NCBI GenBank assembly: GCA_025642075.2
Contig: JAODUO010000044.1
Location: 338,501-402,500, forward strand
Direction of reading: 5' to 3'
From: Ridgeia piscesae
Lineage: Eukaryota > Annelida > Polychaeta > Sabellida > Siboglinidae
Length of the DNA stretch: 64,000 nucleotides
Below the pieces are notes generated by a model, which made no database searches, was not told the origin of the DNA, and worked only from the letters and a program-made list of their open reading frames with translations. This document shows, in pieces, positions 11,384-24,354 of the stretch (position 1 is the first letter of the stretch; every line of letters starts with the position of its first letter). The position numbers and the translations under genes are program-made.

Positions 11384-11789
11384 AGCCCCACACCCACACC
11401 CCACCCTACCACACCACCACCCCACCCAACCACACCTCCAACCCCCAACCACACCTCCAACCCCCCTACCACACCTCCACCCCACCCTACCACACCTCCA
11501 ACCCACCCTACCACACCTCCACCACACCCTACCACACCTCCACCCCACCCTACCACACCTCCAACCCACCCTACCACACCTCCAACCCACCCTACCACAC
11601 CTCCAACCCCCTACCACACCTCCAACCCACCCTACCACACCTCCAACCCACCTCACCTTCACCCCACCCTACCACACCTCCAACCCCCTACCATACCTCC
11701 AACCCACCATACCACACCTCCAACCCACCCTACCACACATCCACAACACCCTACCACACCTCCACCGTACCACACCTCCACCCCACCAG
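11384..11789. repeat. 21-bp C-rich minisatellite, about 19 copies
   Basis: Units of the form CCCTACCACACCTCCAACC plus two bases recur every 21 bases, with C-length and AAC/ACC variation and a few truncated units. Seven codons per unit keep a plus-strand frame (HTSNPPY repeat) and minus-strand frames (GWRCGRV type) open for more than 90 codons; these are not genes. The minus strand is G-rich with many GG and GGG runs, giving G-quadruplex potential. Confidence 0.96.
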
Positions 11790-11794
11790 TACTT

Positions 11795-14700
11795 GCTGCA
11801 GGATGTGAGTGACTGTGAAATGTCTATTAGCCTACACAAGTACTAACCTACTGTTACCAACTGTGGTTGGTGCCACTGCCAGTTAACTCTACTTGCAATA
11901 TCTCATGTCGACCAGTCCAGTCGTATCCCGGGCCTCTGTCAGCCTGTGGCCCTGCGCCCCAGCCCAGTTTGTTCACACGTCAGAAAGTCACACCTTACAC
12001 GTACGCAGGGTGGCTGCATCGACGTGCTACCTGTACGATTGAGTTACGTAGTTGTTTCTCTGAAAAAACCAGCCTATGTTTGTGAACCGCCCAGCTGCTG
12101 CTGTGTCATGTGTATGGTGCTCTCGGACGCATTTGTGGGACGTCAAAAGTTAAGACGTCTTGCATAATGTATCAGCACATTTTTGTAATACAGATTTTTG
12201 TATGAGGATGATTGGTTGATGTGTGTAAAACTTGGCTGCTTAAAACAGCAAATGTATTTATAGCAGTACCTCCCTATTAAGGTCAGTACAAAAGTGACCC
12301 AAACAGCAAGGTGACCCTATTAGCAGGTCCAGTTTCATGTGTTGCTGTTATAGAAATAATTTGGGACTGTCCAGGAGTGACCATAATTGCAGAGTGGTTG
12401 TAGTCTTCGGGTGGCCACAAAGGAAACGTCCAACTCTACGTGCATAGAAATTAGTAGATTATGCCAACCATTTTATCACATCACCAGAATGTCAAGTGTC
12501 ACATATGCACGGAAATTTGCCATAAATCAAGTCGCTGCATCGTTGCAATTTGTTGCCGTTTGAGAACTAACATCAGTCATTACTGACACCGTATTTAAAC
12601 CGTTTTCAAAATAAAGAAATTGCTAAAAGTTGCAGCTAATGTGATATAAATTTGACTCGGCCAAAGTTGTTTCTGTGATACACTTTTAGCTAGAAACCAT
12701 CGCAGTCATCTAACCTAAGCACAAGATGTATGATGTGATAGACCTACATCGAGGTGTCATGAAAAACTGGATATATAAATACATTCTGCGAAATTGAATT
12801 CTCTTTACTGATAACTGTCACGAGAAAATGACAAGTTTAATAAACATTATTGCACAAGACATATATCATTTAATGCTTATTGATTAATCTCATTATTTTT
12901 CATCAAAATAAAACATAAGATATACCCGGTAACCGTTATTGAACAAAATGTCAGAAATAATAACAATATGGATGTTATATTGTAAGAAATTAACTCATTT
13001 TGGAGCATATATTTTCAAACGTACAACGTACCCATATCTTGGAGCTATGAGCAATATATTCCTAATATATTTGGGTCTTGCAAACCTGCTCTTCATATAG
13101 GATGAATGGATTTTGTCTCGCTGGAGATCCCAATGGATTTCTCTAAATAGTGACACAATATGTCCATTTTAATGATCACGTGACAGAAATACATTGGATA
13201 CCTACTACCACCCACTAGTTATAATTCATTCCCCATGAAAGCAGAACATATTTTATGGATATTTTGCTAAAAAGTTCTGCAATCATTTAATACCAAATGT
13301 TGCAATTTTAATGCTTATTTGTATCCATATACACATTAGAGTTGATTGAAATGAAACGTAGGTTTATAGATGCCAGACAAACTGGTCATTGCATTCAAAT
13401 GTAACAAGTACCCGCTGAATAATTACGCTAGATCTTTTTATCAGAGGAAATTAATGTCCAATGTGTACCTTGCTCTTTATTTAAATCACTCCCAAGTATC
13501 TATTGATCATGACTGGTCTACTTTTATGGAGACCATTAGAGTTGTCGCCAGATTGCATGTTACATGTCTGTCTTGATCATTTTATGCCATCTCATTATAG
13601 ACATCATAGATTGTAAAATCAATGACCTGTGTGTGTTTTGCTGCCACTTTTGTGTGTAGACACATATCATATCGTCCGTAGTACTACCATAATATAAACA
13701 CTCGAGGAACAGGTGTGTTGGATGTAATCAGCAAGAAGTCGAAGGTTGTTATGCAAATCTGATGGCGTGCGAAATAACTGCATGCAGTTTACACCTGTCT
13801 GGTTTTAAGAGTTTTTAGTTATTTGATCTGTCAGCTTCAAACTGGCAGGTTGGTATCTCTGTAGCATTGTCATGCTTGACTGAACCCGGCGTTGGTGTTT
13901 CAGAGAATGCTCAGAAGTGATATTTAAAGTGATCCAATAAAAAGAATTTACCACAGAATTGTATTTACAAATAGATGAAAGAAACAGCACTAGGAATCAC
14001 AGTTGCAGATTTTAGTCACAGACATTGAAAAGTTGTGAGACAGATTACATGAACTGCCTGGCGATGTGTTGAAAAACGCTAGCTTTTGTAAAAAGAAGAA
14101 AGTAATTCCAAATTGTCTAGGCTTTTGCTAGCTGGCTTTGAAAAGACATGATGCAGCCCAGAAATTATCAGTCTTACTCCTTGCGTATATCTCTGTACTC
14201 AGTAGGGATAGCCAACAGAGGTGGGCTAATTCAAACAGTTCTTATTCAAATCCTTAAAATCTTCATCGATTAATATAATTTTCAATTAATGGCAGTGCAC
14301 AATTCCATTCCATAAAGCTGCTTCACAAAATACCAATGTACAAGATAGTTTATTAAATTTCTTATGAGAGAACATTGTTTTGTGGTCAGTACAAAATCAT
14401 AAAAACAGTAATTACCTCCGGGGTATATACCACACATTGGTTGTGGCGGTGGCGACAAGGTTACACAATTTAGTTATAAAATAAATACGTAAATAAGTAC
14501 TGATTTAAAAAATATTTTAAAATTAAACTAATAAATAAATATTGATTTAAAATAAATTATTGTTTTGTTACAGTTTAAAACTTTAAAAAATCATGAAATG
14601 GTTATAAACATTAAAACGTAATTATGATTTATTGATAATCTTGATAACTTGAGATTAATTGTGATCGGATTTAGGTTTATTGATTCATTTTATTGACGTA

Positions 14701-16110
14701 GGGATAAAACTGCTCAATGTCATTGCTGTCTTTGCTCTAAAGACCCATGGTCAAACAATGTTTCCCAATGTCATTAAGAACATGTCTTTGTGTTCTGTTT
14801 GATAAAACAACCAAATTATTTGAAAGTAGAGCTTAAAATAAGTCTAACTAAGCCATTTATAGATCACCAACATACAAGATCAGATGACCTTTAGTTAACT
14901 TTGAAGTTCTTCAAAATGGAGAGTGGCGTTTTAACGAAGCGGTATTTAAATCTGTCGAGTTGCTAACATCCTCTCGTCGGTCGGAAGTCAAAATCCTGGT
15001 CGTTACAGCGCCGTTGTGTGTCGTAGACAAATATGCAAATGTTTGCGTGAGTGAGGCATCGGCGTCGATTGGCGGCACTTTGCAAACGACAGAAATACTT
15101 GGTCGAGAATGCAGCATTTTTTGTCTGTGTGGCCTTTCGTTGATTTTATCTATAGAGGGAATTGACAGCTCTCAAGATGTGCTGCTTAGAAGGCGGTGGA
15201 GATAGAGTGGAGTAATTGGTCCGGAGGCAGGGGAGGGGTGTGTGGGTGTTTCTTGGCTCTTTCATCCTAGAAACCAACACCCACTGAAATGTGGCTTACC
15301 AAACTGTGCTGCCGTCGTGCAGCCATGAGTACGCTTTTTCGAAAGGAGTGGATCAAATCTACCATTTCTGTTGGGTTTAGAGTTTGTAGATTGATCAGCC
15401 AGTGCTGCTGTTGGGGTGGTAGCCCCTTTTTTGGAATTATCCCCTAATTTTGTAATGTCAAATTAACATATATTATGACAATAACTTGTTTGTTTTAAAC
15501 AAACAAAGTTAATAGGCTTGCTATGTGGTGGCATATAACTGTGTTGGTGATACTGATCCTTTGTGTACGTGGGGGGGGGTTGTAGAGGCAGAATTACATT
15601 ATTTTGAAAGACATTTCACGAAAACACCCTGCATATACTAACTGTCTTTAACGTAATATCAAATACTCCATCCAGCTTAACAAAATATAAGTATTGACTT
15701 ATTATTGACTCCAATTTCCAGATCGTTCAGAAAGTTACTTTGCATATAGCATTCACAAGTAACAAGAAATTTCGTGGCAAGCAGATAAATGGCTGCTGAC
15801 CCCTGGCCAGTAGGTGTCTTTCTACGTCAAGTGTGGCCTAGAGCTAGGTCAGTGGTGCTGGAATTAACCACAACGTGCCAATCTTAATGTTTTATTCATA
15901 TTTTGGTAGACCTATAGGTGTGTTTCTTGGCAGATGGTTTTTGCTTGTAGAATTCACATGGTGTGACTAATGGATGCAGTTAATTATACATGACCAATCA
16001 ACGGGGCTTATTAAGAGTCTAGGTATATGCAGAATGGATGGTTGAATTAGGTTAATTTCAAAATTGAAAAAATTAATTAGCCATAGTTAATCACTATCCT
16101 GAGGTGGACA
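11795..16110. other. Unique AT-rich non-coding sequence
   Basis: Long gene-poor block. Frames at 11867-12167 and 14911-15205 were looked at and not accepted. An octamer ATGCAAAT lies at 15033-15040 and a forkhead-type near-palindrome at 15487-15505. A possible decayed dispersed repeat lies at about 12265-12430. A poly-G run of ten occurs near 15570. Confidence 0.5.
15487..15505. promoter_or_regulatory. Forkhead-like 19-bp near-palindrome
   Basis: TGTTTGTTT and AAACAAACA form perfect 9-base inverted arms around a single T. Each arm contains a forkhead (FOX) type core, TAAACA/TGTTTG. Function is only inferred from the motif; such AT-rich palindromes also occur by chance. Confidence 0.25.
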
Positions 16111-16112
16111 CA

Positions 16113-16121
16113 TATGGATAT

Positions 16122-16188
<67 letters not shown>
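16113..16188. repeat. (TA)n microsatellite
   Basis: About 75 bases of TA with one phase slip near 16131. Confidence 0.96.
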
Positions 16189-17471
<1,283 letters not shown>

Positions 17472-17762
17472 GGATGGAGATAAGTAGAATAAGGAGATCG
17501 AAGGGGGACGGGGAGGGGAGCCAGACTGACAGGTTAGGAGGGCTGAAGGTGGTAAGAAGGAAAGAGAAGGAGGGAGAGAAGGGGATAATGAGAGGAAGAG
17601 AGAGGGAAGGAGAGTGAGGAAAGAATAGGAAGAAATTAGGATGGGAAGAAGGAAGAAAGATAAATGTATAGAGAGACGGGGAGAGACAGAAGGAGACAGG
17701 AAAGAACAAATGTGAATGAGGTGGGAGGAAGAAGGGGACTTGAGGAGAGGGAGAGAGAGATC
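17472..17762. repeat. Purine-rich (GGGA/GA) tract
   Basis: Directly follows the GT array. The plus strand is strongly purine-biased, with GGAGA, AGAAGG and GAGAGA words and only scattered pyrimidines, most purine-pure from about 17551. It is a decayed homopurine tract with triplex-forming potential. Confidence 0.8.
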
Positions 17763-17764
17763 TT

Positions 17765-20310
17765 AGCAGCAGTCCTCGTAAGTCAAATATAAAGTATCAA
17801 CAGTAGGACAGAGCCTCTACTCATTGTACTGTCGAGTTTAAAATCAATATTGACAGACGTGTGGATTTCACAAAAATAAATGAAAGATTGTTGTATACCC
17901 GATAAACCATCATATTTCTTGTTCTCATACTGCCTGAAGCTTGTAGCTTTGAATGACGAATTTGTTATATCTCTGATGTTTTATCAGTAACAGTGTATGG
18001 GAGAAGATGATATTGACATTGACCCAGTATACAACCATGGGAACAATGAAAGGACAGTAATTTATTAAAATTCCAGCATTCGTGCTAATCATGTGTGATA
18101 AAAGCAACATTCGTCTGCATTGGGGAACATCTTGAATACTCTCCGTGAACATAAAGCGTGAAGCAATATCCACATTGTCTGCCTTTTCAGGGAAACATGG
18201 CAGCTCCACCGTTTCTAGGGTTACCGCTCTTTTCCAGTTGGCCACAGATGGTTCCGTGGATTTTCTTTGTCTGCCTTTATTTGTGTCTGACTGATATTGA
18301 CATTTGTGTCTTCATTGAAGGACAGACATCAGATGTCGATCAGGTGTTACTGGACCTAAGGCTCATCAATCATGTGACATCAGGTCACCTTTGTCTGGGT
18401 TCTGGGGCAAATTCTGTTGATACGGCACAACTGATATTTTATTAATGACAGTATTTGTGTGGTAATTGCAGTGTCTGTTGTCGGTGGTAGCGGAAGTTTC
18501 TCGTTTTCCTTGTTACGCAATGTCGCCGTTGATGGAAAATAAATCAAATTAGTTTGGCGACTGTCTGAATACTGGAGCTGGTTGGTGTTTGAAGTGTGCA
18601 TGGGGAGAGCGAGGGGGGTGTACATGTGTACGAATGTACGTGCACATGGGCACTCATGCACTCATGCACACACACTTCACAATCTGTAGCAAACAGTTTG
18701 ATCCAACAATTTCTGTAAAAGTTTCATAAGATAAATGTGTCAAAATAACCTGGTTTTGCCTTGTGCATTTGTTGCACCACTTATGCAATACTTTGTGATG
18801 GCCAAAAAGAATTGTTCTTCCTTAACGCAAGTAATGATTGCAGCTTTTATTTTTGTTTCCTGTTGAAATGTGCTTGGGGTGTTAAGGTCAGCTAGGTCAG
18901 CTAACATGTCGTATATTTTCTTCAGCCCAGAAATAGCAAAACGTGACGTATATCGCAGGCAAATCAGTTTCGATGGCCGCAACATGCTTAAAATGGACAC
19001 CGGCACCCTGTGGAATTGTGGGTAAATGCTGGCAGTGTGTGGCAACGCCATCAGGGAGTTAGGATGAGTTATTGCAAACTACTACGGCACGTCGGAATGC
19101 TGTCGTTGGCAATTCATGCTCATGTCCTGTGCTGACAGCTTGTCAGCCTTACTCAATAGCGACCTTTAAAAAACAATGTTCTCAGTCCTGTTGCTACATG
19201 CTAAATGCATCTTTGTGTCGTCGACAGAATTACATGTCTTTGTGGGTTAGTTGTCAAGTGACGCGTACATAATACCATAGTGACGTGAAGCAAGGACTTA
19301 TTTGTGCATGCACATGTACGTCACGAGAGTTTTTACACTCTTTGTGGTTGGTGCATGGTTCATTTGTTTATCTCTGGTGCTTACTCAAGCATGTCAAACT
19401 CTTGTTCGTCACAGCACATTCTTAGGTTGTCATTGTTCTTGGAGGTTCACCTCTTGATGCGGTCTGTGAATCAGTGTCCTGTGAAAGAAGTTGTGTGAGT
19501 CTTGAAGAAGCTTATCAAGTCTTTATTGCCACATTAGGACAGTTATACTTGGAGATGTCCACTGACAACAGCAAATACTGTATTTGTCTGCACACACTTA
19601 ATTGTTTATGTGCATGCGTACACACATATACATACATTATTCTGTTTATTTATTTATCTATCAAACAAAACTAATTACATGCATGCATACTGATCTGAAT
19701 TGAATGCACATGGAAGACAAAAGCATAAGGATAGTCCTTTCATCGATACTATCTGTAGACACAATGGAGCCATAGGAGATAGCAGACCTAATTATACCTG
19801 TGTACTCCTTCACCCCTGAGTATTGTCCAGTCAGGCTGTTGAGGTGCGTTTATGCATGGTTGCACATGTTTTTCTAAAGGTCATAGCCAGCTGTAACTGA
19901 CCCTGCCCAGGGGGCAGAGAAATTAATTTCTGCTAATCCAGTCTGCATCCAATTCAGCTGCTTTTCCTGTCATTTCCAAATACAGAGATAGCATCCTGTC
20001 TAAAGTAATCCACAGTACATGTTATCAGGGAGATGGCTGATTAGAACCTGTGATGTATGTGTGTTTGTCTTTGAACTGGTCTAGGCACAAGATAATACCT
20101 TGGTCTAGACTGCCACTGATAGAGAGATGTATTCTAATCCCAATTCACCCATTAGTAGCAAAACACTTTGTGTTCAGACGTTTATTAGATATTTTAATTA
20201 TTGAACAATTCAGATGGCAATCAGAACCAAATTGGGCCAGACAATGACTTGAAAATGAGTTGCTACTCAGTAAACCCATTAGCTTATCAATGGTCTGCAA
20301 TTATTAATTT
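17765..20310. other. Unique non-coding sequence with chance ORFs
   Basis: Frames at 17925-18245 (minus, 106 codons, GTG start), 18158-18445 (plus, with an ATG at 18197 and a hydrophobic stretch) and 18740-19051 (minus) overlap one another or lack splice pairs. No domain was recognised, so none is called. Confidence 0.45.
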
Positions 20311-20314
20311 AGAT

Positions 20315-20454
20315 GTCTGGTCAGTTATCTTTGTTAATGTATGGTCAGTTATCTTCATTAAGGTCTGGGCAGTTATCTTTGTTAATGTCTGGGCAGTTAC
20401 CTTCATTGATATCTGGTCAGTTATCTTCGTTAATGTCTGGTCAGTTATCTGCCA
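20315..20454 (+). repeat. 24-bp minisatellite with 48-bp alternation, about 6 copies
   Basis: Units begin GTCTGGTCAGTTATCT and end alternately TTGTTAAT or TCATTAAG/TCATTGAT, so the first four units make two 48-bp dimers. The 24-bp length equals eight codons, and the plus frame reads VWSVIFVN-type repeats within an open frame at 20201-20521. That frame begins at TTG; the first ATG is near 20256. A hydrophobic repeat protein cannot be excluded but nothing else supports expression. Confidence 0.9.
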
Positions 20455-20459
20455 GTTCA

Positions 20460-20777
20460 ACATAGTTCATTTTACAAAACCTACATTGTGCTGTCTAAAG
20501 TTTGAAGGACATTTATATTAACACAATTTGTTATTTATTTTTAGCTCTACACTGTACAATGCAGTGCAAAGCAACCAAGACAGCAAATTATTATTGAAGT
20601 ACTTGACTTTCACTCTTTCGTAGTAGCATCAAAGTCATCAATAATGTTCCAATAGATGACAAAGCAAACATGGTTTTCTAATATATCATCCGTTGTTGTG
20701 TAAAGTTGCTTATTTTTTAGCATAGTTTGTGAAATGTACCGCATTTCGCCCCATCAGGAGATAGATGAGAGGCAACT
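20460..20777. other. Unique sequence between two minisatellites
   Basis: No gene or array seen. Confidence 0.6.
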
Positions 20778-22628
20778 GGAAGTGATTGAACATAGACACA
20801 GCCTAGTGGACCTTGGACCCTGGGACAGATGCACTTACAATGACCAAAGTCAGTATGTTAATAGAAAGTATTCTGGAAGTGATTGAACATAGACACAGCC
20901 TAGTGGACCTTGGACCCTGGGACAGATGCACTTACAATGACCAAAGTCAGTATGTTAATAGAAAGTATTCTGGAAGTGATTGAACATAGACACAGCCTAG
21001 TGGACCTTGGACCCTGGGACAGATGCACTTACAATGACCAAAGTCAGTATGTTAATAGAAAGTATTCTGGAAGTGATTGAACATAGACATAGCCAGAGTG
21101 GACCTTGGACCCTGGGACAGATGCACTTACAATGACCAAAGTCAGTATGTTAATAGAAAGTATTCTGGAAGTGATTGAACATAGACACAGCCTAGTGGAC
21201 CTTGGACCCTGGGACAGATGCACTTACAATGACCAAAGTCAGTATGTTAATAGAAAGTATTCTGGAAGTGATTGAACATAGACATAGCCTGGTGGACATT
21301 GGACCCTGGGACAGATGCACTTACAATGACCAAAGTCAGTAAGTTAATAGAAAGTATTCTGGAAGTGATTCAACATAGACACAGCCTAGTGGACCTTGGA
21401 CCCTGGGGCAGATGCACTTGCAATGACCAAAGTCAGTAAGTTAATAGAAAGTATTCTGGAAGTGATTGAACATAGACACAGCCAGAGTGGACCTTGGACC
21501 CTGGGACAAATGCACTTACAATGACCAAAGTCAGTATGTTAATAGAAAGTATTCTGGAAGTGATTGAACATAGACACAGCCTAGTGGACCTTGGACCCTG
21601 GGACAGATGCACTTACAATGACCAAAGTCAGTATGTTAATAGAAAGTATTCTGGAAGTGATTGAACACAGACACAGCCTAGTGGACCTTGGACCCTGGGA
21701 CAGATGCACTTACAATGACCAAAGTCAGTATGTTAATAGAAAGTATTCTGGAAGTGATTGAACATAGACATAGCCAGAGTGGACCTTGGACCCTGGGGCA
21801 GATGCACTTACAATGACCAAAGTCAGTATGTTAATAGAAAGTATTCTGGAAGTGATTGAACATAGACACAGCCAGAGTGGACCTTGGACCCTGGGGCAGA
21901 TGCACTTACAATGACCAAAGTCAGTATGTTAATAGAAAGTATTCTGGAAGTGATTGAACATAGACACAGCCTGGTGGACCTTGGACCCTGGGACAGATGC
22001 ACTTACAATGACCAAAGTCAGTATGTTAATAGAAAGTATTCTGGAAGTGATTGAACATAGACACAGCCAGAGTGGACCTTGGACCCTGGGACAGATGCAC
22101 TTACAATGACCAAAGTCAGTATGTTAATAGAAAGTATTCTGGAAGTGATTGAACATAGACACAGCCAGAGTGGACCTTGGACCCTGGGACAGATGCACTT
22201 ACAATGACCAAAGTCAGTATGTTAATAGAAAGTATTCTGGAAGTGATTGAACATAGACACAGCCTAGTGGACCGTGGACCCTGGGGCAGATGCACTTACA
22301 ATGACCAAAGTCAGTATGTTAATAGAAAGTATTCTGGAAGTGATTGAACATAGACATAGCCTAGTGGACCTTGGACCCTGGGACAGATGCACTTACAATG
22401 ACCAAAGTCAGTATGTTAATAGAAAGTATTCTGGAAGTGATTGAACATAGACACAGCCAGAGTGGACCTTGGACCCTGGGACAGATGCACTTACAATGAC
22501 CAAAGTCAGTAAGTTAATAGAAAGTATTCTGGAAGTGATTGAACATAGACACAGCCAGAGTGGACATTGGACCCTGGGACAGATGCACTTACAATGACCA
22601 AAGTCAGTAAGTTAATAGAAAGTATTCT
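20778..22628 (+). repeat. 97/98-bp minisatellite, exactly 19 tandem copies
   Basis: The unit starts GGAAGTGATTGAACATAGAC and ends TTAATAGAAAGTATTCT. Eleven copies are 97 bp with GCCTAGTGG or GCCTGGTGG; eight are 98 bp with GCCAGAGTGG. These add up exactly to the 1851-bp array. Unit starts: 20778, 20875, 20972, 21069, 21167, 21264, 21361, 21458, 21556, 21653, 21750, 21848, 21946, 22043, 22141, 22239, 22336, 22433, 22531. A second variant, CAGTAAGTT for CAGTATGTT, is in the units at 21264, 21361, 22433 and 22531. Copies differ by only a few bases, so the array is recently amplified or homogenised. It has no long open frame. Confidence 0.98.
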
Positions 22629-22629
22629 G

Positions 22630-23770
22630 TTAGTTCTCCCATACCTCTCTAGCACAGTTTCTTCTTCCAGGAAGTAAAGCTGTTTATAGACATATTTTCA
22701 GTGAACCAGCCATGCAAATCAACCACATAAATGTTTGTGGCCTGTCTGACCAGCAATGGTCCACTCTCTTTGAACTAGTTCTAGAAAACATTCTGATCTC
22801 TACTTAGCCTTCTTTTACAATATAATCACACATTGCTGTGTCTTCAATTAAACCCTGCATCACAGTCTGCAGGGGGCCACAGCAGGTACACTGTCTGGGT
22901 CACGTCTGTCTCTCCATCCTCGATAGAAGATAGCCAGTGACAACAAGCTGTTGCAAGAAATCAACAAAGTCCATCAGCAGAAGATCAGTGACATGTTCAT
23001 AACCACCTGTCACAGAGCACAGAGTAATCTCTGCAAACACATATTGACAAACTGGAACTAATTATACCCAGCCAGGCAGTGAGTGTTTGGTGGCATTGAA
23101 TACTCCCCCAGCCGGCTGTCCACTAGTATGGGTGACTATCAAGTTCTGGTTGTGGCTCCTCGGCTCAGTTGTTGATATCTCTCTTGGGCCCACAGGGAGC
23201 TCTTGTTGTGGTTGTTTATGTGGAAGACTGGAGGATACAGTGATTTATGGCAGGTGGAAATATAGGCAAGTTCAAATCAATCAATCACAATAAGTCACAC
23301 AAATGAATAAGACAAGAATGCCATGATATTATATTTATGTCACATATCATTATATTAATATAATATATAATAAAAAATAAAAAATTATGGCTCAAATAAT
23401 GCCATGACATTGTGGGATTTATCAACAAACTACAGCAGCAACTCATACCTCCGGCTAAATCTGAATCATCGTCTTGTGTGTGAAACTAAAAAAACACCAA
23501 CGTGACAGTGGCAACAGAAATAGTGGCCTGCCCTCACCATGACGTCACACAGACAGCACAACTGTTACATATTTCATTGGGACCTATGGAACTCTTCTAA
23601 ACGCGTCTGTGAGCATGCGTCAGTGCGCCCAGGGCTGCCCTATGACATTCTACAGTCGAGTAGTGGCCGGGACAGGCAACTTTTTAACTGAATGACAATC
23701 ATTAGAAGTGCATAATTGATGAGTGAGACGAGAAATTGAATAAGCAAACACAAACAGTCCCAGAAGCGCA
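22630..23770. other. Unique sequence between minisatellite blocks
   Basis: No exon supported. An AT-only stretch lies around 23340-23390 and a CpG-containing stretch at 23600-23650. Confidence 0.55.
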
Positions 23771-23773
23771 GTG

Positions 23774-24172
23774 TACATACTGCTCAGATCAACATGTACA
23801 TACTGCTCAAATCAACATGTACATACTGCTCAGATCAACATGTAAACATACTGCTCAGATCAACATGTACATACTGCTCAGATCAACATGTACATACTGC
23901 TCAAATCTACATGTACATACTGCTCAGATCAACATGTACATACTGTTCAAATCTACATGTACAAAAATTGTACATACTGCTCAGATCAACATGTAAACAT
24001 ACTGCTCAGATCAACATGTACATACTGTTCAAATCTACATGTACAAAAATTTTACATACTGCTCAGATCAACATGTACATACTGCTCAAATCTACATGTA
24101 CAAAAATTGTACATACTGCTCAAATCAACATGTAAACATACTGCCCAAATCAACATGTACATACTGCTCAGA
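23774..24172 (+). repeat. 23-bp minisatellite, about 16 copies
   Basis: Units read TACATACTGCTCAGATCAAC then ATG. Variants are AAATC for AGATC, a 25-bp form with TAAACATACTG, and copies carrying an inserted ACAAAAATTG. Since 23 is not a multiple of three and the unit has no stops, all three plus frames stay open as MYILLRSTC-, TYCSDQHV- or TAQINM-type repeats. The four frames of 63-113 codons here are artefacts. Confidence 0.97.
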
Positions 24173-24178
24173 AAAAGG

Positions 24179-24354
24179 CCTGTTGTGCAAATATCTGATG
24201 GTGCAAATGGCTGATGATACAAATCTCTGACAGTGCAGAATTCTGATGGTACAAAGGTCTAATGGTACATAGCTCTGATGGTGCATAGCTTTGATGGTGC
24301 ATAGCTCTGATGGTGCATAGCTCTGATGGTGCATAGGTCTAATGATATAACTGT
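24179..24354 (+). repeat. 16-bp monomer repeat, left edge of the 32-bp array
   Basis: Eleven consecutive 16-base units in strict register from 24179 (for example 24275-24290 CTGATGGTGCATAGCT, 24307-24322 the same). The outermost copies are the most diverged. The last two, CTGATGGTGCATAGGT then CTAATGATATAACTGT, are the two halves of the 32-bp unit that follows. Confidence 0.9.

Noticed and set aside
20778..22628. CRISPR array reading of the regular 97-bp repeat
   Set aside because: Whole units are near-identical with no unique spacers, and the sequence is eukaryotic; it is a minisatellite.
23736..24230. Four ORFs with MYILLRSTC-type repeats, which looked like a cysteine-rich repeat protein
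   Set aside because: The same 23-bp unit is open in all three frames, so the open frames follow from lack of stop codons in the unit, not coding selection.
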